A program made the position numbers and the translations under genes. A stretch of DNA of 64,000 nucleotides from Thamnaconus septentrionalis (Eukaryota; Chordata; Actinopteri; Tetraodontiformes; Monacanthidae), in the NCBI GenBank assembly GCA_009823395.1, contig CM020514.1, positions 7,912,466-7,976,465 of the forward strand, written 5' to 3'. The notes below the pieces were generated by a model that saw only the letters and a program-made list of their open reading frames with translations, did no database searches and was not told where the DNA came from. Shown one piece after another: positions 10,685 through 24,687 of this stretch (its first letter is position 1; every line of letters begins with the position of its first letter).

Positions 10685-12283
10685 ATGTCGGATCCGGAGG
10701 AAGAGGTGCGGAGGGAGGAGGAGGAAGAGGAGAGGGGCAGCAAGAAGAAGAAGAATAAGAAAGAAAAACGGAGCGGGAAGAAGAAAAGGGTGGGGGGCGG
10801 GGAGGGGGAGCAGCAGGTGGAGGAGGAGGAGGCGGAGGCGGAGAGGAGGTGAGTGCTGCTACACAAGACCACCCTTACTTCAGCAGTCTCTCTCTTCAGA
10901 GTGGGCAAAGATACTAGTGCAGGTTTTCACAATAAGAGCATGTAACTGTCACACTGAGTGGTTGCTTATAATGGCTTGAATGTTCAAAACTTCCATGACA
11001 AGGTTGCTTTTGAGAATAGGAAGATGCAATGACACTGTCAGTCCAGATTTCACAGGCAAATCTGAAATTCTGTCACTGCTTGACAACAGCACTGTGGACC
11101 CACTTAGTGAACAAGTGATGGATTGTTTGACTTATTGGGCAAATGTCATTCATAATATACTTAGCAACTTTTTGTTGTCAGCAAAATTTCCAAAACCGAG
11201 AAAGCCCATTCTTTTCTTCTTTTACCACTTTTTACAAAGTGTGCATCCAATGACATGTGACAACATGGAAGATGACGCGCAAGTGACAAAGCTGCCAGCC
11301 AGATGCTGTCAACTAGCTACCATGTGCATAGCCCAACAAAGCATGAACAGGATGTGAAAACATTTTCCTGCAAAAATAATAATAATGCAACGCTGCTCCA
11401 CCAGAGTCCTGAATAATAAATAATAATCAGGAATTCGTTTGAATGAATTGAATCTGATTTCTGGCCTAGCGGTAGCGCTAAAATGTCTCCAGCATCACAT
11501 TCATCGCAGTCTGATTTCTAAAGGCAGGGCTAAACAAAGACATCAGGCGCACCAAGAAACATGGGAAACAATTATCTTCATATTGTCTATCACATAATGG
11601 TCATGCATGACTTTGCAACTAACTGCCCTTCTTTGGCCACAGCTAAAAGGTAAACTTTATGACACACTGTACGTTTTACTATTATTGAGGACTTACAGTT
11701 GTGTGTATCTGCCTTTTACAACATTTAAATCCAGACTAAAGCAGCTGAAATCAGATTTTGGGAGACATTTGCCTCTGGGCACAACAGTCCCATGAGTTTA
11801 AACCATTCTAACTGGTATTGACCACTGTCATTGTTTTGCAGTGCGTCACTTCGAAACAGCAGAAAGCATCTTATTTCTCTGAGAACAGAAGCACATAACA
11901 TTCCAACAATCCGCTCTATGAAGTGACAAAAAATGCTTGGATTCAATTGCAATTGGCTTCGCTTTTACTTTTCCAAAGTGAAAGTCAATCTCCCTGCTGC
12001 ATCACAGTCAGTGTTCCAACCCTGTGTGGTCTAACATGTTCCCTGCGTGTTTGGCGCTTGGCAGCGAGAGCGTTGTGCTGCGCGGGATCTTCAAACTGGG
12101 GAAGAAGAGCCACGATGTTCTTCTCACCGGAACCAGACTGACCTGGACTCCCATCACGCCCGAGACCCCTACAGGTACTTCCAAACACCTTCGCTGAGTT
12201 TTAGAGACGACCGGCAGCAGGTTGATACGGGCTGTGCAGAGAAAGATTGATGCTGCGATGGACACACGACACATGAGAAGTAA

Positions 12284-12322
<39 letters not shown>

Positions 12323-13157
12323 CAATCAAGCAAACGTAGTACATACACCTTGTTGACGTGGACATGAGATCACGTTCTTCTTCAAAGATGCCTGTTGACA
12401 CACGTTTCGGTTGTTTTGAGCATGTCGTCGTCCACAAAGCTGAACTTTTGGATGTTCTTTTGGCCTTTTCTGTGATTGTTTTCTTTTGTTTCGAATATGC
12501 AGCGTTCCGATCGAGCCTTATTGTGAAAGAATTGTCTTTCCTGCTAAACCAAAAATCTCAATTTTAGCACGCAGAACTTTTATAACTTGTCTTTCAGAAC
12601 CATCATTGATTTTAGAACTGTATAAATTATTTCAAATACTCAGCCAGCCGTGACTTTCAACCCCCCACCCTCTTTTGAAGGTGGGGGGTTGTGTTGCTTT
12701 AATTTTAATGTAATTTGCAGAAACTTGCTGTCGACACAAAATCTATAAAATAAGTGCTTGAATTGACATTTTTTAATTTCTTTTATTCTTATCTTGTAGA
12801 TACGGCATTACCAATATATTACCTCAGTTAGCCATGGTGTGATAATGTTGAGATGAAGCGGTGAGATTACAGCATGTGTGTTACTTTTTGGATGAAAACC
12901 ATTCAGTTACTGATTACTGAAACCGGATGAGTGTGCGAGTGTGTGTGTTTCGAGCCAATCTGTTTTGCTGTATTTCTTCCAACCTAATGTTATTAAGCCA
13001 GCACTCAATGTGTGTTCTGTGTGTGTGTGTGTAAGCTGGCAGTAGTATAGAGCAGTTGGTTCAGCCCATGGGGGGTTATTAGAATCTCTCAGTGTGAAGA
13101 GATTAAGGCACACAGTCATACGCACACACACAGAGCAAGCCTTCCAGCTCGTGTGTG

Positions 13158-13192
<35 letters not shown>

Positions 13193-13702
13193 CTGAACAT
13201 TTTTGCACGAACGAATCAGCTGTTGTTTATTTCACATAAATTTCTCCTGTCTCACCCAGGAACCTGCTCTTTTTTTTGTCAGAGGGGTAATAATCAGACC
13301 AGGAATCTGTGAAAAAGAGGCACAGAAAGCAAATATGGAAGCCTAGTTAGACCCAAGTGGAATATAACACTGTGATATCTATCATCAATGAGCTCTCTGG
13401 GGGTTTATGTAATAACAGAGTTGCGTTTCTATGACACTGAAAGATACTGTTGAGTGCTTGTATAGATGTTACCGCTATGGGTCAACAAGATCGTACAGTT
13501 TAAGATTCGCCAAGGTGTTCTGTTACTGTAAGCGATGGCGCAAATAATGGCCAAAATGAACATGCTATGATAAACCTTATAAATTATACCAAAGTTTCAC
13601 GGTTAATTGCTGTAATTAAACTGAAACATTTAACCAGTTTATTTACTGTAGAGTGGTCCAGTCCATAGTAAATAATGACAAATTAATGCCATATCCTTTT
13701 AA

Positions 13703-13745
<43 letters not shown>

Positions 13746-13835
13746 ACGTGCACGCGAGTTCAGATTATGATCCATAACTCCCACAGTGAGCCACATGGCC
13801 CGGACTCCACGGGACCGGACTGCCACTGTGTGTTT

Positions 13836-13884
<49 letters not shown>

Positions 13885-16800
13885 GGCACAGTGGGTCAGA
13901 GAGGCCTTGATGGGGGGGGGCACTCATCTCCATCTGGACGCGTCCAACACACCTGTGACGGGCGACACTGTGTGCGCACGCGGCGACTCGGCTGGTTCCA
14001 TCAGCTCGTATCAGATCAGAGTTGTCTTTATTGGAGTGGAGGTGGGGTAAAAAAAAACCACTCTGTCCTACAGGTCATTTGGATGCCGTCCTCATTTCCT
14101 GTCAGTCACTTTGATGTGAAGCTGTGTTGCTGTGTGCGTCCGTCTTCAGAACAGTCGCACAACAACAGAGACCGACGGCTTCACTTTATTAGCTTTGGCA
14201 GTACAAAACGTGCCCGGTGTGTGAGGTGTCTGTCTGTGTGTGTGTGTGTGTGCGTTACATAACTCTAAGTACCTGTCTGAGCACTGCTGACAGCACCCTT
14301 TGAGGATTACCAGCACTCCGGCCAATCGCCATTCAGAATCCCCGTCCGATTTGGCCGTCTGATTGGCAAGGCGCCGCTCCGCATTCTGCTGATCGCCATT
14401 GTTATTGATTAATGCAGTTGAAGGATGTTATGTAACGTAGGATCATAGGGATGAATCAGAAGCAGGGAGCAAAGTTTTCTTTGAAGGCTCCCGTGCCTTG
14501 AAAAGTTGCAACACTAAGCCGCTTTTGCAGGAAAGTGGCCTGAATGTTGGTTTTGTAAATTTGCCCCAACTAAAAATTTTGAAAATGAAATTCGAAACCT
14601 GATTATCATTACCCGGGTGATACAGTTTAAGAAAATTGTCTCACCGTGGGACCACGTCTTGCATGTGAAGTTACTCCTTACGACAAACTTTGTTTCCACA
14701 AATTGAAAGTAACTTGAAACTATATTAATAAACCTTATTAATATTTTAGTTTCCCTGCGTTTTCGTGTTTTCTGCCACAGCAATGATGATGATATCCTGA
14801 ACATTTACACAACTCTAAATTCAATCTGTTTTACCCCGTTTTAAACTGTATAAATGGCGATAAACTCTGTTCTATTCTTTTCGGTCCCAGTTTTAACTGA
14901 TGGTTTTACCAGTTTTAACTCACATGGTTGGACTCATGCCCACCCTTTGACGACCCTGCGTCTCTCACCCGCAGGCGAGGCTGCCTGCGCGCCGCAGCCG
15001 GGCGTGATGCTGCTGCAGGACGTGTTTGCCGTGAAGGTGAAGCGGCGGCGGACGGTGGGCCAGCAGTCAGGGGGCGCCGTGCTCGGCGTGGCCGTGTTTT
15101 GCTGCCGGCGGAGGGGCAAGAGGCTGGAGGAGGACACGCTGCACCTGCACAACGCCTCCGCCGAGCACACGCAGCTCTGGTACAACACGATCAAGGACCT
15201 GCTCACAGGTAACGACGCACCGAGAAAGGGGCTCCGCAACTACCGATAACCAACAGCGGTCGCTCGCAAAGGCTAGCCAGAGTGGATTTTTTTTTTTGAC
15301 TTTTTGGGTTATTTCATCGTCTACATCAGGGGTGTCGAATTCAAATACACAGCGGGGCCAAAACTTAAAACTTTTACAAAGGCACGGGCCAAGATAGATA
15401 TTTATTGGAAAAACAGTGAACCTTTTTAAATGGACCCAAATAAGTTTCGCTTCAACACTGAAGATGGAACAAGAAAAGCTTAATACGGTACATGAATAAC
15501 TTCATAATGCACACATGCAAAATCAACTTTCAAATCAAAAAAGTCATCAAAATAAAGGTAAATAAAAATCGTATGCTTCTTTTTTTATTTGCAGTCTTAA
15601 GATTTAAATTTCAGCAGTGACCTTTTTCCGCCCGCTAATAATGCATTTAAAAAGAAAAATAACAATAAACCAATAAACCTGATTGACACCCCAAAATACC
15701 AGCAGAGCGTTCTGGGATTTGTAGTATTAGCGGTACATGCGCTGTATGATACCGGCGGGCCAGCGCTAGTCCTGATTTTGTATTGCCTCACCGGCCAAAT
15801 ATAATGACACTGTGGGCCAAATTTGGCCCGCGGGCCAGAGTTTGACACCTACGCTCTACTTGGTGCCCTTTCAGACCCAATGTGTTCCGTCTGGGATGAC
15901 GGCGACATAAAGCTCTCTTCTCTGTGTTACATAACAGCCGATACGCGCCGCAGAAACGTGACTCAGTCCTCGGCGAGCATCATACGCTAAGATGATTACA
16001 CACACACGCAATTCTGTAAAGTAATGCTGTTATTATTAGCGCTGTATGTCATGCTACTGCTGTACGGCATTGACTAATCCATGTTTAAGTAGATCCCATC
16101 TATGAGAGGACCGTAGAACTACTGCTGCAGAACCCATAGGTTATCATTATAGTACTGAACTTCTTATTGTTGATTGTTGTTGCTCGTGGTTATGATGAGA
16201 AACAGCACGGTATATAAATGAGAACCCATCTGCCGGAGATTTTTTCTCATCTATCTTTCAAATCAGAAAGATAATGAAAAAAACAGACTGAGAGTGAGTT
16301 GTTTTGTTGCCCTTGGCGCTGCGGCTCATTAGATAATATTTAAAGCGGTGTTTTTCGCAGCCCCACTCAGCTTAATGAGGTGAGTCACATTTAAATCAGA
16401 CAGTAATACGGAGCTAATCTGCTTATTCACCGGAACAAAGTGACAGATTACACAAACACAGCCCCCCCTACACACACACGCACATGCACCTGCACGTGCA
16501 TACACACACACACACACAGCGATTAGCAGAAGTGCTGTTTACACCTGCGAGAATGAAATGGACCCGACCAAAATACCAACGTTCACTGGGAAACAGTTGG
16601 TTTAACTTCACCTTTAGCTTTTCTATTTAAAGTCTTGCCACTAGTTGGTTCTTCTCTTTCAAACAGTGGTCATTCAGCCAGTTAAAGGCCCCGTAATACA
16701 GTATATGCATTCTTTAGCAAAGTCTGTGATGAAGGGGTTTTTGTCAGGATGAACTGTCCAGAAAACTGCTTATTTGGCTTCCTGCTAAAACTGAAGCTTT

Positions 16801-17031
16801 TTCAGACCTTCTGTATGTTTGAAGGGCTTTTTCCCAAAATGTGCTAGTTATTAGCACACTTTCTGAAAAACAGAGTGAAGGATGGACTTGCGGGGGAGTT
16901 CACTGAGGTCACTCTCCCCCCACCTCCCATTAATTGGCAAATTGTAAATGAAGTGTAGTGATATCGCACTTTTCTGCACTTTCCTTAACGGTGGCCAAAG
17001 TGCTTAACCAAGGCCTTTCATTCAACGCATT

Positions 17032-17079
<48 letters not shown>

Positions 17080-20000
17080 TCCCATGCGAGGAGCTTCCAG
17101 GCCCTCTGGGAGAAATTTTAAGCTTCAGCGTCTTGACCAAGGAAAGATTGACGTGTGGACAGTTGGACTCGAACTTCAGACCCTTTCCCTTCGGTCATTG
17201 GTTGATTGGTCGGTCGCCACTCTGCAAAGGTCGCCCCGGCCATTATTGTCTTTTGACTTGTTTCCCACAGAAAAAAATAAAATAAAAAGAATCGCATAAG
17301 AACCCGCCCATCGCTGAACAAAACGTCGTTTCTGCCGAAGTTCCCAGACGCCGTTGTCCAGGTGCACTGTTGCACTGGGGTTGGGGGAGGGTCCGGCAGG
17401 GTCCGAGGGGGGCGGTGCCCGGCTGACACTTAACACACAATGGGCGACGTCGAGGGAGCCTGTGTGCGTGTGGATTTAACTCCCCGCACACGCTCCTTTC
17501 ACTCCGCCAATTTTCGCCCCCTCAAACAGAGATGTTACCGCCACCGCGGAGGTCAGAGTGGCCCCCCGGGGGGCGCCGTCTCGACCCGTCACCATGGCAT
17601 CGCCCTGACACGTTATCGCCCGTCACCTGTCCGTCCGCCGGGTCCGCACGTCCGTCCGCCCGCTTGTCCGTCCGTCTAACCAGATTACTCGCGAGGCCCA
17701 CTTTCAAAAAAAAAAAAAACCCAAAGTCACAACTTCTTTACGCGGCCCCCGGGCCTCGACGCTCGCAGCCCCCGTCGGCCAATGAGAAGGCGCCTCGGCG
17801 GGGGTCGCGTGTCAGCTCGCGTGGTCACACCGCACGTCAAGCCGCGACGGCTTTTGTGACTTTTTTTACGCGCGCGGAGGCTCGCCGCGGACACTAAGCC
17901 TATTTTCCGGCCTCAGGGGGTCAGCGTGAAAAGCAGCATTGTCCCGCCAGCGCACCACTGCCGCCGCTTCTTAACCGCGAGGTCGGAACGTCTCAGCCGG
18001 TCACAATGGGCCGAGCCGAGAGCCGACACTCTCACAACCCGGTTTCCTGCTCGCAGCTGCACTGGGGGCCCTGCGGCGGGACAAAAGGTGACGCCGATGC
18101 TGCCGCAGCGCTGTATAGAGTCCGTGTCCATACGTGCAGCCGCTCGGTCCAGGACGGAGCGGCCGCAGTTGTTTAAACGGCACAACAGACTCAGGAGGGA
18201 GAAAGCCGGCCAGGGTCCGTGGAAACTCTACACTAGGGGTGTCAAACATGGACAAAGTCGCTGGCCAACCTTGATATTTAATGAAACAAATCTTCCTCTG
18301 GGTATAACAGTAAAATCTTTTCATATGGACCCGGATACGTTTTTTCTCCAACACTGAATATGGAACAAGCAACGTTATGCAATAAATAACTTCATATTGC
18401 ACACATGCTAAATCCATCCATTCATCCATCCATCCAGTTTCAATACCCGCTTGGTCCTGCACTCAGGGTTGCGGTGGTTCTGTTGGAACCTGTCCCAACT
18501 GTCATGGGACGAAGGCAGGGTGACACCCCGGACAAGTCGCCAGTTGGCATTGCATAATTGAATTTTAAATGAAAAAAAACTAATCAAAATAAATAAAGTG
18601 TAAATAAAGATCGGCTGCCTCTTTTTTATTTGCAACCTTCTGATTTAAATTTCAATGGTAACCTTTTTTTCCTCGGGCTTATAATAAATTTAAAAACAAA
18701 ATAGCAACAATAAACCAATGAAGTCATAATAATAACGTTCAATGAACGTTCCAACATACCAGCAGAGCATTCTGGGGTTTGTAGTATTAGTAGTACATGC
18801 GGTTCAATCGTCTCGTCAGTGCGGTGGGACACTCACTTTCACTTCTTTCTTTCAATTGTAAAGAAAAGAAAATTCCACCCAATATCTGTTGAACTGGGCT
18901 CCTGTGGTGACCACGTACTTGAGAATAGAACAAATAAAACAAGGAAAACCCTTGATATGCATGGATGCGGAGTCATCCAGGTGTTCGGAAGACCCATCAG
19001 TCCATTTTGTCTCAAAGCTGAAATGACACCATCATTACAATGAGAGCTGTAACATCATCACTACTAAATGTAACTAAATGCTAATAAGCTGATGGTTGGT
19101 AGTTTATCTATTCAGTGTGACTGAGGTGTGAAGTTGACATCTGTAGGCTTTCGTTAAAAAACCCTGCTCTGCCTGTTTTCTGTTTTTTCAAGATTCCATA
19201 TTATGGAAAGTTTATCGTGCTTCATTAAAAAATGTGTATATTATCCAGTCTGTCCCTCCAAATGTAAAAAGTCCATCCATACATTTTTTTATTGCTGCCG
19301 GAACCACTTTTCAGAAAGAATATGCTTAAATCCGCAGCTGTGGAAAGCATATGTGATGTCACGAGGGGCACTGATACCTTAGTGACCCCCTGCACACCCA
19401 GGCAGCTGTTTTTTCCCCTCTCTCCCTCCCTCGCCTTGTTTGTGTCCTCTTCCAACACGCGATAGGTCCAACCAACGATAGGTCTTAGCAGGAAGTTGAA
19501 ACCCAGTCTTCTGGCAGGAGGCTGTAAACAGATGGCTAAATATGACATTCTCTGGAAGCCTGTGGTGATTTGGGTAGAATTTTTTCCAGAGCGTGAATGT
19601 CCTTAAAATGGATAGAAATTTTACCCATTAAAACGAACCACAATTTAAGGGTTTTTTCTGAAAGCGGAGCCGCACGGCTCCTCTCAACCCATCTCTCTTT
19701 TTTTTGTGTGCGTGTTTGCCGCGTTACAGCTCTTTGTTTGCATACGTGTGTTTGTCCGTGCCGGTGCAGCCCCGCGTTACATATTAACCCGCCTGTCCGA
19801 GTAGTCGGCCTTCGTTTCCATAGAGACGCCAAGAGCAGGACCCTCTGCCTCCTACCTTTCATATTCAGCTCGAGAGCTTTATGGGTTTGTCAGGAAACAA
19901 AGTTTATTGTTGAGCAGCACACAGTGACACCCTCGCTCGCTCGCTCCTCCCTCCCTCCCTCCCTCCGCCCGGCCAGGGAGCAGCCACGGCCGCTCCAAGC

Positions 20001-21837
20001 CTCCCAAGACTTGTTCGGTCCAGTCCGTGTCCGTGCAAACCTGGAAGTCAAAGGAAAATCAGTGATGCGAGTGGGCTAAGTCAGCAATCTCTATCCATAC
20101 AGAACAGATGCTGCATAAAAAAACATATACTTATCTCACTGGTCATTCTCTTTTTAGCCTATAACATTCAAATTTAATAAACCTGAAACATCTGACGCCC
20201 TGTACTGCATCTCTCACTTAAGACTGAAATCAATTTGTCACCATGATCGGGATCATCAGGCTGCCGTCGGTGGTGTAATGATGTGGAGGATATTTTCTTT
20301 CCTACAGTTTGGTCCCTTTTAGTACAAACTGACCTTCATTTAAACACCACGGGCAACATGAGTGCTGTTGCTGACCATGTCCACTCACTTATCAGTGTAC
20401 CGGTCCTCTCCACTGCGTCACAAAGCTCAGATCATCTCGGAGTGGTTTCTTAAATATCACTATGAGTTCACTGTAACTCCAATGGCTTCCACAATGGCCT
20501 CTGCAATGGCCTCCACAGCCACCAGGTCCGACAGTGAACCTCTGGGTTGACGGAACAGGACATCATGGAAGTGCAGGTGTCAGATATTGGAGCAAGAGTG
20601 GTAACTTAAATACATCAGTGTTTCCAGCAGCTTTTTGAATCAATGCAAAGAATTTAGCAATTCTGAAGGCAGAACCCATTACTAGAGGGCGGTACCTGAT
20701 AAGTCAGGCCACTATATAGTATTTGGCAATCTCTTATGGAATTGGTGATTGTCTTACTTCTACCTTCCTCTTACTTCTAACTCGTTTCGGATATATTTGT
20801 ACCATTTTATAAGTGTTTTCGGCTAAAATGACGACGATGTTCTGCTTTTTAGCGACAACCGTGCATCACTGTGCAACCGAGGCAATGTCTTTTTTTAAAG
20901 TAAATAAACGGTGTGGCCCAGCAGCCCTCAGTCAAATGGCAGAAACTCTACCCTCCTTCTGGACGGCGCTGGGATTGTTTGCCATGGCAGCGTCTTATCA
21001 ATGTGTAGCAACCTGCCGCTGTTCCTGGACTCCGGGATGATCTGATGGATAATTGATCCCTCACGTCTGCCTGGCTGCCCTCGTTTTACACTAGGAAAAG
21101 ACCCGCGAGTGAATTGTGTAAATTCTGTTTGTTTGCGGCAGGTAAACGGTGCGATTTTCACAGCAAAACCCGAAAGATGAGCGGCAAATAATCCTATCCA
21201 TGCGAAAGAAAGGTGACAAAGATGATGTGTGATGGACGTGCTTTTAATATTCAGTTGTTCAAACCTTGTAATTGTAGCCCGAAGACTAAAAGCCTGAATC
21301 GTTTATGTTTACTCAAAAAAACCCACATCACATTATTTCCACTGCAAAGTGGAAGCCGCTCTGCCAACGTCTATCCAATCCCAAGTCATCAAAATCACCC
21401 AAAGTGATTTAGCGGGAGCAGCGGGAGCCTTATACAGTTGGAGCACGCCAAGGAAATTGGGTTAGCCAGCGTGGGGTCAGGACTAAATTTATTGGGGGTG
21501 CAAAAAAAAAAAGGATAATAAAAAATCGTTTAGATCCTCTGGAAGTGGTGGGGATCCAGATCCAGCGTGGAGGGTGTTGGGTAACTCCTGACGGAAGCTC
21601 CTGATATCCTGGCCAGAGCTGTGGGGCGGAGTGATGGCGGGAGGTGCCCCGTGTGTGTGTGTGTGTGTGTGTGTTTGTGAGGTCATTAACAGGGCGAGGT
21701 CATGGCCTTTTGGGAGCAGATTATAGTAATGAGCTGGATAATGGAGCTGGTGTGCATGTGTGTGTGTGTGTATTGATCTGTGCCTGTCCACGGGGATTTA
21801 TAATGCGGTCTCCAAATCTGCCTAGTGATGAGCTGTA

Positions 21838-21892
<55 letters not shown>

Positions 21893-23310
21893 TCTGCCTG
21901 CCTGCATGTGTGTGTGTTTGTAGTTTAAAGTCAACACCACGTGACCCCGCAGACGCAGCCGTTCATCAAGTGCCTGCGATGCTAATGCCGCTAATATTCT
22001 GCTAATATAATGCAGCATTAAAAGTGCTTCCTCCTGCCAATGTTTTGACACCATTCAGGTGGCAGCAGTCAAGGGGAACAGCTCTTGTTGCTCGCACATT
22101 ATGGCCGTTAACCAGAGATTTACATGTAAGCAACGTTGGTTGATCTTTGGCCGTGTAAATTTGAGTTGATTTTACAGCGATTGCACTGACAGGATTGAAA
22201 CTTCACCTGTGCTTTCTCTCCATCTAACATCAATGGTGACAATGCAGGTAACTGTCCTGGAGTTTCACAAAGCGAAGTGAATTTCACCTTGTCGTCAATT
22301 CCAACGCTCATGGTTTTGTCCTGAGTTAACGTCAATTTTTGCATATAAATTCTTCCACATTCTTTAATGTTAGAGTTAGGGATGCACCTTTCTCACGGAA
22401 GGAGTAGAGTACAAGTACTTGCATTTCACCCATACTGATACTGAGTACTTAATAGGGCAATACACATTGACTTTGATTTTTTGGGGGTTTTCCACAGATG
22501 TTCCTCAGAAAGATTTTCTAGAACAAATTTCTCTGCAGTACAAACTTGAATTCAACAAAATATTGACACATATAATAACACATACACATATAAGATAGAC
22601 ATGTATAATAGATATAATACTGGTATTGATGTCATGGTATCAGCGCAGATTTTACAAGTACGAGTAGAGTACCGATACCTGATATGGTATCAGTATTGGT
22701 GCATTCCTAGTGAGAGTCTTTTGCATCAACAGGCTCCCAATTGCATGATTTCCCACCTTTGTTCAACTCCAGCGTGGTCCCCAAAACCTCCATTGGCATT
22801 GAGGTGGTTAGTAAATGCATCAAATTTTGATTTTGAGTGACTCCTCCCTGGAAGTTATCATTGGACAAAGCAAATGTTTAGGTGAAACATGTTACAATTT
22901 GCTATAGATTTTATGTTATATGTGTACATGTTGTCGTTTTTTTTGTACAGTACTGCAGTATCCACAATGTAAGGCCATCATATGCTGTGTGTGTGTCTAT
23001 GTGTGTCCGTGTGTGTGCGTGTGTGGGCGCATCGGCAGGGTTCAGCTGCCGTCCCAGGTACGTGAAGGTGTTCATCAACCCCAGCAGCCACAAGAAGGAG
23101 GCCGTCCACATCTACAGGGATCACGTGGCGCCGCTTTTCAAGATGGCGGACTTGCGCACCGACATCACCGGTCGGTTCCTCCATCCGTTTTCTCCTCTTT
23201 TTTTATTGTTTTGTTTTATCTTTGTTGCTTCTGGACGTAGAGCAATAGAAGGAAAACAGAATGTTCTTCTCGCAAAGATGTGCCTCACGTGTCGAGAAGA
23301 GGATGGAAAA

Positions 23311-23358
<48 letters not shown>

Positions 23359-23724
23359 TAGAGAGAGAGAGAGTAGGTCCAAAGGTCACAGTTAATGGCA
23401 GTCCCCGGTCGCTAGGTAACCTGATACAGGGGGCGGAGCTTCGTACATCTGTCCTGACAACCTGTCCTCTCCTCTCCTCTTTTCTCGCACCCCTCTCCTC
23501 CTCTCCTCCGCCTCATCACTTCATCTCCTCCTCTCCTGCGACTCCTCTCCTCCCCTCTTCTCTCGTATTGCTCTCCCTTCTCCTCCCCTCCCGTGCCCTC
23601 CTCTCTCCTCTTTTTCCCTCTCCTCCCTCTCTCACTCTCCTCTTTTAGCAGATGGTATGATATCCGTTGCCCCACTTTTTCCCTTTTTTTTTGGCATCCA
23701 TCAGACACACGTGTGTGCATGTGA

Positions 23725-23764
<40 letters not shown>

Positions 23765-24282
23765 GCACGCACGCATGAACAGTCCGTCCGTCTCAATGTC
23801 TCTCCATCTGTTCCTCCCTCCCTTTCTTCCTCTGGCTGTCCCTCTCCCTCCAGTGACGGAGAAGAAGGGTCACGCTCTCTCCGTGATGAAGGAATGCAAG
23901 CTGGATGAATATGACGGGTCAGTCGTTTATCACCGGCAACCTTTTCTCCCAGTGGTGCAAACTGTGACTATCTGCAAACTGTGAATAATGAGTCCGAACT
24001 GCAACTCCCCATATGATGTAATAATAATAATAATAATAATAATAATGATACTAATAATAAAACTTATAATTATATATTGTGATGCTCGATTGAAGGGTTC
24101 CAGTACAAATAATCAAATGAAAATTCCAAGTGTTGAGAAAAATAGTACTAATACTAATTAGTACTTACTAATGTTCAAAATTTGGCTGAAAATTTTGTAT
24201 TGAATAGTGTAATTAAATTAATTAAATGAAAACTAAACTATTGTTGTGCTTCAAATTTAGCTGGATGAGTGTGACCATCACT

Positions 24283-24314
<32 letters not shown>

Positions 24315-24631
24315 GCCTAGAGTTGTGTTTAGGTCAAAGTGCACGTGTAACTGTTAAACTGTGGCATAATTTTCCATAACAGAATTAACTGAACTAGATA
24401 ATTAAGTAGCAGTTTACTGTCAGAGACTGACACGAAAACACACTGACCCAGACTGATTACATGCACGCACGCACACACGCACGCACACACGCAGGTAAGT
24501 CCAAACAAAAAATGAAATAATTAGCATGAAACTAATTCTGTAATGTAAATAAAAATGCTAAAACAATAAAATGAATACATACATACAAGAACGATTTGTT
24601 CTTTTTTTCTATACCAGTTTGTATATTGGTC

Positions 24632-24687
<56 letters not shown>

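Noticed and set aside
12658..12691. A rho-independent terminator
   Set aside because: The hairpin shape fits, but this is an intron of a vertebrate gene.
17500..18130. A hidden gene in the CpG-rich part of cerkl intron 3
   Set aside because: Several open frames exist on both strands, but they are compositional, with no recognisable protein motifs or convincing splice sites.
23460..23648. A Ser/Leu/Pro-rich coding exon
   Set aside because: It is a CTCCTC pyrimidine-rich low-complexity run inside cerkl intron 4.
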